This document shows positions 34,501 through 48,300 of a stretch of DNA of 64,000 nucleotides, one piece after another. The DNA lies in contig MU119259.1 of assembly GCA_014904845.1 (NCBI GenBank), forward strand, positions 203,001 through 267,000, given 5' to 3'. Each line of letters begins with the position of its first letter. The stretch's first letter is position 1. The translations under genes and the position numbers were made by a program. The stretch is from Acephala macrosclerotiorum (lineage: Eukaryota > Ascomycota > Leotiomycetes > Helotiales > Mollisiaceae). Below the pieces are notes generated by a model. It was not told where the DNA came from. It saw only the letters and a program-made list of their open reading frames with translations, and searched no databases.

Positions 34501-37500
34501 CGTACTAATAATACTAATAATATGTTAATCGTTTATCAATTGAATATTATTAATACTTGATCAATTAATTCAATGTTATTAACAAATTACTAATAAAATT
34601 CTAATTATATTTTATTACGATAATTATTTTTCGTATATTTTATAATAGTATTAATAGTTAATAATTGATTCATTTCTATAAAATACAAAAACAATAATAA
34701 GTATTTTCGATTTCGATAAAGACTATTTAATAGATTATAATATTTATAAAAATGTATTCAAATTTATTGCAAATTAATATTTACGATATTAAATTTCGAT
34801 TAAGATTCGATATAAACGTTTACAAAATATAACGTTTTTATTAAATTAAATTAATTGTTTCTCGAAATAATATTCGTTTTTTTGTATTTTTAAATTCACG
34901 ATCGTAATTTATAATATTAATTTGTTAAAAAAATTGTATAAAAACGTTATTTAAAAAGATCAATAATCGATTTTGTTTTAATAAATCGAATATATATATT
35001 GTTCAAATTATCGAGATTATATATCAATTTAAAAAACTCGATAATATGTATACAAATATTTATATAGATTAATAGTATAGATTATACTTTTGATTAATTG
35101 TAAAAAATTTTATTGTTAAAATTCTACGTAAAATCATTATAACGTTTAAATAAATATTAAATTAAAATTAAAAAAAAGTAAATTAAAAAAAAATAATATA
35201 TACAATATTTATTCGAAGTTTATTTTACTATTGATTTCTTTCTATAGTATTTAAACGCGTTTCGATGATTCGTTAATCCTTTTTCAAAGTATTTAAACGC
35301 GTTTCAATTGTATTTAATCGAGTATTTATTTCTTGAAAACGAGTAAAAATATTACTATAATTTATTAAAATTTTTATTATATTTTTAAACGATTACAATA
35401 TTTAATTTAATTATTTTTCGAATCGTCTCGATATTGTATTTAATCGTTCGTCGAATCGTGCGATTATACGAAATTTTTTTTTTTTTCGTTTTTATTTGAT
35501 TTTTTTTTATCGTCGTTAGTATTTACATAAATATAATATTTTGTACGTTCGCTATTTTTTTAATAAAAGCGTAAATGTAAATATCGACCGTTTTTCAATT
35601 GAGTAATTATTTAATAAAAACGTTAAAAAAATTATTTGATAAAATTATTTCGTATAAAAAGTAAATTTTAAATAAATTTCCAATAAATAAACAATTTATT
35701 ATTGAAAAGAATCGTTTAAAACGTAATAAGAGAAATAATAAATTGATAGAAAAAAAAGAAAAAAAGTATAATAAAAAAAATTTAAATTTAAATAATTGAA
35801 ATATAGATTTATTTTTATTTATAAGATTTGATATTATTAGTTTAATTATTATACAAAAGCAAATCGACGTTAATAATCGAGATTTTAAAGTTTTTTAAAT
35901 ATTATTCGACGTTTTTTTAAAGAAATTATATAATTTTATTATTAATAATACTATAATTAAAAAATTGTTATAAAATAATTTATACGATTAATATAAATTC
36001 AAATATTTTAATTTTAATTTTTTAATCGCGTAATTATTAAAATATACGACGTACAAAATTACTCTATTTACAATTAATAAAAGAAATTATATTTTCAAAT
36101 ATTATCGAATGAATTTGTTTTTTTACGATAATAATATAACGTTTAATAATTTATATTACTACATATAATCAGATTTTTATTTACTCTTTTTACTATTTTC
36201 TTCTTTTATTAATATAATAATTTAATCAATTTTAATTTCAATATTAATCTCTTTTTATATCGAAATTACGATTTTTCAAATTTTACAATCTTTTGAAAAT
36301 TAATTACAATAATTATAAATTCTTTTTTTTATTAATTTCTTTCGATCTATTTTAAATTTATTTATTACTTATAATTTCGTTTATTTACTTTTTTTTATAT
36401 AATCTCGTTTCTATTAAAACTTTTTTCGTTTTACTTAAAATTAATTACTAATTATTTTTTTTTTCAATTTTTAATTTTTATAATCAATTTACGACTAAAA
36501 TTATTTACAATCTCGTTATTATTATTATTAATTTTATTATTACCACGATAAAGTTTTATTTTACTATACTATAATCGTATTACGATTTCACGTTTATATT
36601 ATTTTTCGACGTTAAAATTTTTTATTTTCAAATAAATAAATACAATTTCAATATTTATTAAACAATTATACAATTTATTACAATCGTAAAAAATTAAAAA
36701 AATTTATTTGTTTTTAAATTATTAGAAAATATATTTTTATTTTTATTTCAAAATATATTAATTATTATTAATTATTTGTTTTCAATTTTATTTATTTTGT
36801 TTTCAAATTACTAGAAAATATATTCTTATTTTTACTTTAAAATATATTAATAAAATTTAAATTTTTTTTCGATATTTAAATCTTTTTATTTTCGAATTAT
36901 TAAAACGTATATTTTTATTTTTATTCGAAATTAATTAATCAATTTATAATTTCTTATTCGCGATTCAAATATACTAAGTTTAATTATTTTTAAACTATTA
37001 AAAAATATAATTTTATTTTTACATCGAAATAAACTAATCAATTTATAAACTTTTTTACTACTTTTTATCGGTTCCTTCGAAAAAACCGATAATATATCGT
37101 ACGACAATATTTTTCAAAGAACGAACTAATATAAAAAAATAAATAACTAGTTTATTTTCATTAAAATTGATTTTATTTCAATTTTCGTAATAATTTCAAT
37201 AAAATTTTTAACGATACTTTCAATCTTTGAAAATAATTTTAAATATTTAAATAAATTAATAAAAAATTAAATCAAAACAAAAAATAGAAATTTGAATATA
37301 ATAAAAAAAAGAAAATTTATTTCGTAATTGTACTCAATAAACTATTTTATAATTATATTTAATAAACTTATAATTAATTAATTTATCGTTTTTTTATTAA
37401 ATATTTATCAAATTCAAAGAATTTTATTATTATTATTTTAATTTTTTTTTTCAAAAATAAAAAAAATTGTTTTTATTTGAAATATATTTATTAATAATTT

Positions 37501-40500
37501 TTTTAATTATTTAACAATAAAATTTGAATTTTTATCAACGATTAATATTTAATTTAATAAAAAATAATTATTGTTTTTTTTCGCGAAAATAATTAAAAAT
37601 ATTATTATTTTTAAATATTTCTCATTGATTATTAAATACTTTTCTCAAGTACAAATAATTTTTTTAATTTAAAAAAAAAAATAATAAAATAAATTTAATA
37701 ATTATTTTTTTACCAATTTTTAAAATTTTATTATTATTTATTCGATATATTTATATCGTTTTACGAAATAAAAAAATAAAATTTTTTTTTAAATTTTTTT
37801 TAATATTTTATTTAAATTTTTTAGTATTAAAAATTCAATCGATATTTACGTATATATTGTTATTATTATTGTTATTATTATTATTGAAATTATTTTATAA
37901 ATTAAATATTTTTTATTTTATTAAATTTACTTGAAATTAAATAAATTTCATAATTATTAAACGTTAATTTTTTCGATTATTAATTCGATTTTTCTTCGAA
38001 CGAACAATTAAATTAATTGATTGAATAAAAGCATATAATAAATACGATAATACAATTTTTACATTTTGTATTATTTAATCATTGAATTTCTTTGAAATTT
38101 AATAAAGTATTTTTACTTTTTAAAAGTTTTTTTGTAAGAATTTTTTTAATATTTTGAAAATATAAAAAAAGTTCAATACGAGTATTTAAATTACTTTTTA
38201 ATATTATTATTTTAAAGTAAATCGATTAAATATACGTTTTAATTTCGCGTTTTTTTTTTAATCGTTTTATTTTTTTTTATTTGAAATAAAATTAAATCTA
38301 TAGATTTTTTAATATATATATAAAGCGACAAATTATATAAATTAAAATTCTATTAACGATTTTTAATAATAAAAATCGATATTTGAATCGATTATATTAA
38401 AAGTATTTTTTTTTAATTTTATAAAAAAAAAAATATATATATAAAATATTTTCGAATTCGTTTTAAAATATTTAATATAAAATATTATTAAAAATATATT
38501 ATTTATTAAAATTGTAAAATAAAATTTGTATTAAAATTATCGTATACAAATTATAATTTTACATTTTATCGTATTATAAAATTGAAAATATTATTTTTTT
38601 AATTTATTAATTTTTTAATTATAATAATAATACGAAATTAAATTTATTATAAAAAATACTCGAAATTAATAAAGTTTTTAAATAATTTATTTCGATATAA
38701 ATATAAAAATTTTAATATCGAATATAAATAAAAACGTAAAATTGTTTTATATAAATATTAAATAATACGTTAATAATTAATTTCTTTTGAAAATAACGAT
38801 TTTTTATTAATAAACGATAACAAATTAAATAAAAACTATTTTTTTATTAATAAAAATAAAAGTGATTAAATAATATTTATAGTTATTATATACAAAGAAT
38901 TATATTAATTATTTTTTTTTGATAATATTTTTATATAAATTATTCAAATAATATATTTTAATAATATTAATTTATAATTCAAATATAAAATTTATTATAT
39001 CGACGTTTATTAAAATCTTTCGAATTTAAAATACGTATACGAACATTTTATCAATTGTAAATAATTTAATCGAAAAAAAATCTATTAAAAATTTGATTAA
39101 AAACAAATTTATCGAAAAAAAATTTATTGAAAACGAATTTATCGATAATATTAATAAATCAATATTTAATATTTTTACAATAAAATCTTGAAATAAATCT
39201 ATTTATAGATTTAATAATATTAAATATATTGTTAATACAATAAAAATAATATTTAAAATAGGATTAAAAATCGTATTTGTATATTTCGAATAAAATAAAA
39301 ATATTAATTGTTTTTCGAATTAATTTATACGAAAAAATAATTTAAAAAAAAAAAAAAACTATTAATTTTATTAATAATATTAAAAGAAAATTTGTAGTAA
39401 TTATTTGTTTTTAAATATAATTGAAAATTGATATTTTAATTCGCGAAAATTAAATATAATAAAAATAAAATCGAAGAATTTTTTAAAAACTTTAAATTTT
39501 ATATCGAAATACGAAAAATTTTTAATGCAATACGAAATTATATCGATTTAATACGAAATATATATAATATTTTATACGAAATTTCTAATAAAAATCGATA
39601 AAAAAAGTAAAAAATTATTGTATTGAATCAAATTAAAAATAATAAATTACAAATATATATTTTTTTATTTCGTTTAATTGTATTAATTATTATTTTTATA
39701 AACAAAATTTTAATAATATATTTGCAAAAAAATTAATTAGTTTAATTCGTTTATATTTAAATTAAAAATTTTACAAAAAAAATTCATTAGTAGTAAAATA
39801 TTTCGTTAATATTTTTAATTAAATATTTTTTAATTTCGAAAAATATTACTAAAAAATCTAATAATAATATAGTGTATATTATTAAATTTTTGTTTTATTA
39901 TATATATATAAATATTATTTTTAAAAATTTGTATTTTTTTATTTAATTTAAATTTATTATTAATTTAAATATTAAAATTACAAATATTTATTTAAATCGA
40001 TTAATTAATTCGTTATACGAACAACGAAATACGATAATATTATTTTATTATTTTTAATTTATTTGTTGATTATTAAGAAATCGTAATTATTACAAAAATT
40101 AAATCGAATTAATAATATAAAATATATTAAATTTTATAAAACAAATTTTAAAATATTTTAAATTTTTAATTATATTAAATATATAATTAAATATTTCAAT
40201 AAATAGAAATATAAAAAAAATAAAATATAAATAAAAAAAATTTAATTTAAATTTATTTAATAATCAATTTTATGTAAAAATATAAGTTTATTAATATTTA
40301 TAAGAATATTTTTATTGATATATTATATTAATTTTAAAAAAGTATTTTTAAAAACTTTATAAAATAATTAAATAAATTTGTACAAAATTTTATTTAATTA
40401 TAATAATAAATAAAAATTTAAAAAAAAAAAAAATTATAATTACAAATAATTTTTTAATTTTATTTAATTAAATAAACGATTTCGTATAATATCGAAATAT

Positions 40501-43500
40501 TAAAATTTGAAATATTTTAATAATTATAATTTTGTTTAATAATAAATTAATAATAAAAAACGAAATTTGTTTAAAATTTTTATTTTTATTATTATATTAA
40601 TTTTTATTTTTAAAGTATTTTACGTGTTATTTTATATTCGAGTTTTAATAGATTTTATAATAATTGTCGTATATTGAATATATAATAAAACGACGATTAA
40701 ATATTTAAATCAAATTTTTATTCGTATTTTTTATAGTAAAAAAACGTTTATTAAATATCGAATAATAAATAATAAAAAAAACGTATATTAATATTATTTT
40801 AAGTTTTATTTTTTGAATTATTATATTGAATTTATTTTACGATTTAATATTTTTAATAGATTCGATATAAAATATATAGAAATAATTTATAAATTTTTAT
40901 TTAAATTTTTTTTTGAATAAATAAATAAAAATAATAATTTTATTAAATAATTAATTATATAAAATATTCGAAATACAAATCGTAAAACGATAAAATATTA
41001 ATTTTTTTATTTTTTCAATACGAAATTCGAAATATATATTTTTATTGAAATTTAAATTATTTTTATAATAATTATATTTATTAAAATTACGTTATTTGAT
41101 TATTAAAAATTGATTTGAAATAAATCGATATATATACGTATTTTCGAACTCGAATTTAATAATATGATAACGGTATTAAAAATTCGAAAAATAATCGATT
41201 TAAAAAAATTTATTAAAATTTTGATCTTATTTATTAAAAGAAATCGAATAAAATTGCGAAATAAAAAAGTCGATAATAATAAACGTAATATTTATGAGAG
41301 AGATTTTACGTAAGTATACGATTTTTTTATACAATTTTTTCGAGTATTAAATATTGAAAACATATTAATAAAAATGAAATAAATTTTTAAATTAAAAAAT
41401 CGAAATTTTTAAAATGTATATTAGATTAAAAAAGTAATAATTTTTATAATAATTATTATTAAATATAAAAATATTTCCAAATCGAGTATATTAATATAAT
41501 AGATATTTGAAAAAGTAAATAAATCGATTTATTGTAAATTTTAATTAAAATTATTAATATTAAATTTTCGAATTAGAAATTAAATTATTTTTTATTCGAG
41601 TATTATATAATATTAATTGATATTTACTCATTGAAAAATAAAAAACTTTTTAATATTGTATATAAAATAATCAAAATAATAAGATTAAAAATACTAAAAA
41701 TTGAAAAATTTAAAATATTTAAAAAGTAACGATTTTTTTTTTATTTAATAATATTGCGTAATACGTATATTGTATTAATATTATATAATATCGAATTTAA
41801 AATAATAAATATATTTTATATTAATAATTACATTAATTGGAATTAATATAATAAATTGTACAAAAAAAATTAATTTAAAAAAAAAATTAATAATAATTTA
41901 AAAAATTTAAAAAAAATATAATATAAAAAATAATTAATAAAAAAATAATATAATTCAATAAATTAAATTATTATATTACGTAGTATTCCAATAATAAAAA
42001 TCGAGAATATAAAAATAAATTTTTATAATAAATAGCGATTTTTTTTTTTTATATTTTGTAAAATAAAAATAATTTATTAAAAATATTATTAAAAAAATTA
42101 TTAAAAAAAATATTTTTTTATTCGAATTTTTATTATTAATATTATAATATTAGATTTATATTAGTGTATAATAAAGTTTTTTTAAGTGTATTTTTTAATT
42201 AATATATATATATATATATATATTTTTTTTTTTTTATAATAATATATTTTTATTAAATAATTAAATATATTTCGTATAATTATACGTTTTTCGATTTTGT
42301 TTATTATTTTTTGAAAATATTTGAAAGTTTTCAATGAAATCGAAAAATAAATAATGTAATATGTATTTGTTTTTATTATTTGAATTTTTTTTTATTGATA
42401 TATTATTTTTATTATTAAAATATTAATTTATTTCAATAAAATTTAAAATAAAATATACAAAATATATTTTGAAATAATAATAATTCGAATTATAAAAATC
42501 AAATATATAATAATAAAATATTTATTTTTTTGATATAAGTTTTAATTTACGTTTTTTTTCGTTTTTTTTTTTTATATTTTTTTTATATATTTTTTTCGTT
42601 TTTTATATTTTATATTAAAAATTAATATTAATTGAATACTTAGAATCAATTACGTATTATAAAAAATATTTCGAAATTTATTATATCGAAAATTAAATTA
42701 TTATTAAATATAAATCGATATAATTTTTTATTTTCTTTTTTTGTTTTATTTTCTCTCGATAATTATATATCGTTTAATCGATATATATTCGAGTAATTTA
42801 AATCGCAAAATAATAATTATAATTCATTTTAAACGTTTTAAATAAAACTCGAAAACGATTTAAATAAAATATTTTATTATTTATAAAACAATTTTAAAAT
42901 TCGATTTTATTGAAAAAATCTATTAATATACGATATAATCGTATACTCGATTCGTGAAATTTTTTTTATTAATACTTTAATTTCTATATATTGAATAATT
43001 GATTAATTCGATTTCTAATAACAATTTTAATTTAAATTAAACGAATATATTTTTAAAAAAATTATTATCAATTATTAGTTTTTAATAAATAATTAGTAAA
43101 ATAAAAACGATTATAAATTCCACGAATTAAAAAAAAAAAATTCATAGAATAAATACTATAATTACATTTTATTTCGATTTATTATTAATTCGTATTAAAT
43201 GCGCGATTAAATTGATAATAAATAATTTTAAATTTTGATAAATATTTACAAAATAATTCGCGATTTTTTTTTATTGAATATGTAAAATATAAATAAAACA
43301 AATCGATAAATTTTTTAATTTAATAAAATTATTAATTATATTATATTTTTTTTAGATTAATTAAAAGTATAATATAGAAATAAACTTTGTATTCGTATTA
43401 ATATTTTATAATTAGAATAAAAAAAAAATAAACGAACGATATTTTTATTATATATTTCAAATTTGTTTTCGAATTTATTAATATTTGAAAATAATATTTT

Positions 43501-45300
43501 TTTCTAAGAACTAAAAAATGATTTAATTTAATTCTTAATTATATAATCGTTTTAATTTTAATAATAATTGTTTTTGTAATAAAAAAACGATATCGATTGA
43601 ATAATAATAAAAAATTACGTTTTAAATTCGATATTAAAAATAGTAAATTTTGTTATTTTTATATTTACAATATTTTAATATTATTTAATATTTTTTTTAT
43701 AAAATCAAAAACAATTAAAAAACTATATTTACACGAAAACAATTTAATATTCGTTTATTCGTAACGAAAAAAATCAAAATAATAATTTTTACAATTAATA
43801 CTATTATCAACTTTAAAACTATTAAAAACTCGTACGAAAAAACGATATTAAATTTAAAAAAAAAATTTAAACTTTAACGAAATATATTCGATTATTTTTA
43901 ATAAATATAAAATTAATAATTTTTATTTAATTCAAAAAACGATAAAATTTAATAAAAAAAAACAATACAATATGTAATTTGTTTTTAATTATAATTATTC
44001 GATATTATTAATCGAATTTAATTATCTAAAAATAATATAAAAAATGAAAATAAAAAAAATATAACTATTAAAAATAGTAAGTATTTTTTATTTGTCTCGA
44101 AAACAATACTTTGATTAATTAATTCTAAGAAACAATTAATTCAAAAATAGTATCGATACAAATAAAACTTTTTTATACAATTACTACAACGACGAATTCG
44201 CATCTAAAAATAAGTTTAATTAACCCGCTCCAATACCTATCGAGCAATGTAATTCTATCGAACAATACTCGTTTATCGAATCAATATCGTTTATTAAACG
44301 AGCTGCGCTTATTCAATTAGTCTAAAAAAAGAAAAAAGTAACATTCAAAGTATTCAATTCGATGAATTATATTTTGACGTATTATAAGTATAATAAAATT
44401 GATATTGATTCTAAATATCTACTTTTGACTCGAAAAAAAAGAAAACACGTAAATTTAATTTATATCGAATTTTGTAATTGACTAATTAATACAAATTGCA
44501 ATTGTAGAATAGAATATCACGAAAAAATTTGAGTTAAAAATCGATATCCATTTCGAAAATAATAAAAACGAAATACTTTACTTTATTTTTCTATAGAATT
44601 GCGATTAAAAATTCTTTATCAAAAAAATCAAAAGAATTTCTAATAAGAATTTCTTTTGAACTAATTTTAACACTTAGAATAAATATAAAAAAAACTACGA
44701 CAAACACGCAATATGTAATTCAAAAAATCTCAAAAATATGATTAATTTAATAATAAATTTCAAATAAACGTAAATTCAAATATACGATAATAATAATCAA
44801 TTTAATTACAACGATTAACAATTAAAAAATAAATCTTTATAAAATAATTAAATAAAATCGAAAATAATTTGAATTACAATTATAAAAAAATTTGTATTTG
44901 AAAAAAACACAATAAAAAGTATTTATAATAAAAAATTTTTTTTAATTATTAAATATTTTGATTTTATATTAAATTGTACAATATTATCTAAAACTTAATA
45001 CAATTACTATTTATTGAAATTGTTATTTTATAGATTACAACGCTTTTTAACTCAAAAATATTAAAAACGAATTAATTAATTATATTTTTGTTAACGTATA
45101 TATATTTTTACCAACGTATAAATTCTTATCAACGTATAAATTCTCACTAACGCATATAAAACGTATTAAAATATATACACTATCAACGAAAAAAATTAAA
45201 TTTTACTTTTTAAAATAATAATAATTCTTTTGAGTTTATTATTATTATTAGTAATTATTTTAAATTCAAATACTAAAAATTTAAATATACAATAATTGTA
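34501..45300. repeat. Less extreme block inside the desert, probable separate element
   Basis: About 10.8 kb that is still very AT-rich but, unlike its flanks, keeps many CA, TG and TC steps. On the minus strand at about 35400-35230 a frame can be read with repeated heptads (INTRLNTIE, then TRLNTLK, then IIETRLNTIER) broken by one stop, so a coiled-coil-encoding sequence lies here. Limits are approximate, judged by dinucleotide content. It may be a large transposon mutated at a different time than its neighbours. No polymerase or transposase motif was readable. Confidence 0.45.
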
Positions 45301-48300
45301 TTATACGCGTTATTAATAAATCGTTGATACTATTAACAATCGATTAATTAAAAAATATTTTTATTAATATTTCGTTTTTTATATTAAATTATTATAATCG
45401 ATTTAATTAATATAAATTATTTTATTTAATATATATTTCAAAGAAATTTTTTTTTAATTTTTTTTAAAAATTATATAATTATTTTAATATTTTAATACTT
45501 TAAATAAAAACGTATTTATTATAAAATTTTATATTAAAAAAATACTTTTTAAAATTCTCATTTTTATATTTAATTATTATAATCGATTTAATTAATTTAA
45601 ATTATTTTATTTAATATATAATTTTTAAAAAAATTATATAATTATAAAAATGTTTAATATTAAATAAATATTTTAACGTTATAAATAAAAATATTTTTTT
45701 AATAAAATTTTATATTAAAAAAATATTTCAAAAAAATACTTTTTAAAATTCTCATTTTATATTAAATTATTACGATCGATTTAATCGATTATAAAAGATT
45801 ATTTATTAGAAAAATATTTTTTAAATTATTTATTAAATATTATATAATTATAAAATTAATAAAAATAAAATTTAATATATTAATATTTTAATATTTAAAA
45901 TAAAAACGTATTTAAATAATTTTACAATTATTATTTTTATTAAATATAATTATATTTTATTAATTTACATAATAATAAATTAATAAAATTATTTGAAATT
46001 TAATATTTAAAAATATTTAATTAAATTTCAATTTATTTACAAATTTTATTCAATTTGAATTAATTAATAATCAAAAATTGTAAATTAATTATAATCGCGA
46101 AATTTTAATATTTTTTATTAAAATAATTATATATTATTTCGAAATTATATAATTACGAATTTTTTAAATAAATTAATAAAATTATTAAATTTAATAATTA
46201 TTATTATTAAGTTTATTATATATTAATAATCGTTTAATTTTATAAAATTTTTAAATTTAAATTTTTTTTGAATTTTTATTTATTTATATTAATTTTTTAA
46301 TTATATATATATTATTTATAAAATTGATTTTTCGATTTCGAATATTATTTTAAATTTATAAAACGTTTAATTCGAATTAAATTTATAAACGAAATTTTAT
46401 TATTATTATATTTTTTTTTAATTTTATATTTTTATTTTTAATATATAATTTAATATTATTATTTTTTTATATTTATATAAAATTATTATTAATAAATTAA
46501 TATTTATATTTATTTTAAAATTAAATTTATTTTATTTTATTTTTTATTTTATAAATAATAATTATATAAAAATTTATTATTATTTAATATTATTAAAATT
46601 ATTTTATTAAAAAAAAATTTATATTATTAATAATATATATTTTTTTAATTTCGAAATTATTTAAAAAAATTTATTAATTATTATTATTACTCGATATTTA
46701 ATAAATTATTCGAATAATATATTTGAAAAAATATTTAATAAAATAAAATATTTTTAAAAATTAAAATATTTTTTATTTAATATTAATAAAAATAATAAAT
46801 TCAAAATTTTAAATAATATTTAAAAATATCGTTTTATTAATTAATAAATTTTTTTTTTTCGAAAATAAATTTAAAAATTTTCATTTATAATTAAAATATT
46901 TCGTATTATATAAATAATATATAATTTAATAAAAATTAATATTAATTTTTATTAAATTTATAAATAAATTAAAATTTAATTATATATTATTAAATTTTAA
47001 AATTTAAACGATTTTATTAATTTACTATTATATAAATTAATAAAATATAATTATATTTAATAAAAATCGCGATTATAAAAATTTAAATATATTTTTATTT
47101 TAAATATTAAAATTAATAATTATTTTTTTATTAAAATTTTTTAAAAAAATTTAAATATTAAATATTTTTATAATTATATAATTTTTAATAAAAGTTTTAA
47201 AAAATATTTTTTTTAAATTAATTAAATTAATCGTAATAATTTAATATAAAAAACGAAAAATTTAAATTTTTTTTTAATAATATAAAATTTTATTAAAAAT
47301 ACGTTTTTATTTAAAATATTAAAATTTAATTTTATAATTATATAATTTTTAATTAAAAAATTTAAAAAAAATTTAATAATTTTTTTATAATTAATTAAAT
47401 ATAAAATTAGAATTTTAAAAAGTATTTTTCTAATAATAAAATTTCGTAATTTTAAATATTAATAAATTTATTTATTTATTAATTTTATTATTTTATTTTA
47501 ATAATTTAAATATTTATAAAACGTTTAAATTAAAAGTTTTTAATTTGAAATTTAAAATAAAAATAAATTATTAAAATCGAAAATTTTATAATTTTTTATC
47601 AAAACGTTTTTATAAAATTTATAAAATAAAATATATATTAAATAAAAAAAAATCTCGTTTATTAATTAATTCGTTTATAAATCGATAAACGATTTTTTTT
47701 TAAACGAGAAAAATATTTTAAATAATATTTTAAAACGTAATTAAAAAACTATATAAAATTTTTAATTTTATTAATATATTTTTAATTTATTTATTTAAAT
47801 TAATAAAATTAATAAATAAACGTAATAAAAATAATTAATAATTAAATATTATATAATTATATTATAATATTAAATTAATTAATTAATAAAAATTGTTATG
47901 TATAAATAGTAATATTGCAATAGTAATAGAGAATTTAATTCAATTAAAGAGTATTACTACGCACTATATAATTCGTAATACGTAATTAAATTAATACTTG
48001 AGATACTAATATATAAAAAAGTACAATTTCTCGTAATAAAAATTAATTATAATTATAATTATAAAATTTATATAATAATATATAATATTTTTTTTTTAAA
48101 AAAAATTAAATTATATTTTTATATTAAAAAATAAAATATTTTTCTTATATCGAAAAAAAAAAATTTATTTATTAATTTGTAAATAAATCAATTAACGAAA
48201 TTTTTTTTTTTTTTTAATATTCGATATATATTTTACTTTATAAACTTCGTAAAAACGTTTTTATAAAAAATTACAAAGTTTTCGATTTTAATAATATATT

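Noticed and set aside
42200..42222. TA dinucleotide run
   Set aside because: Simple microsatellite expected in DNA of this composition.
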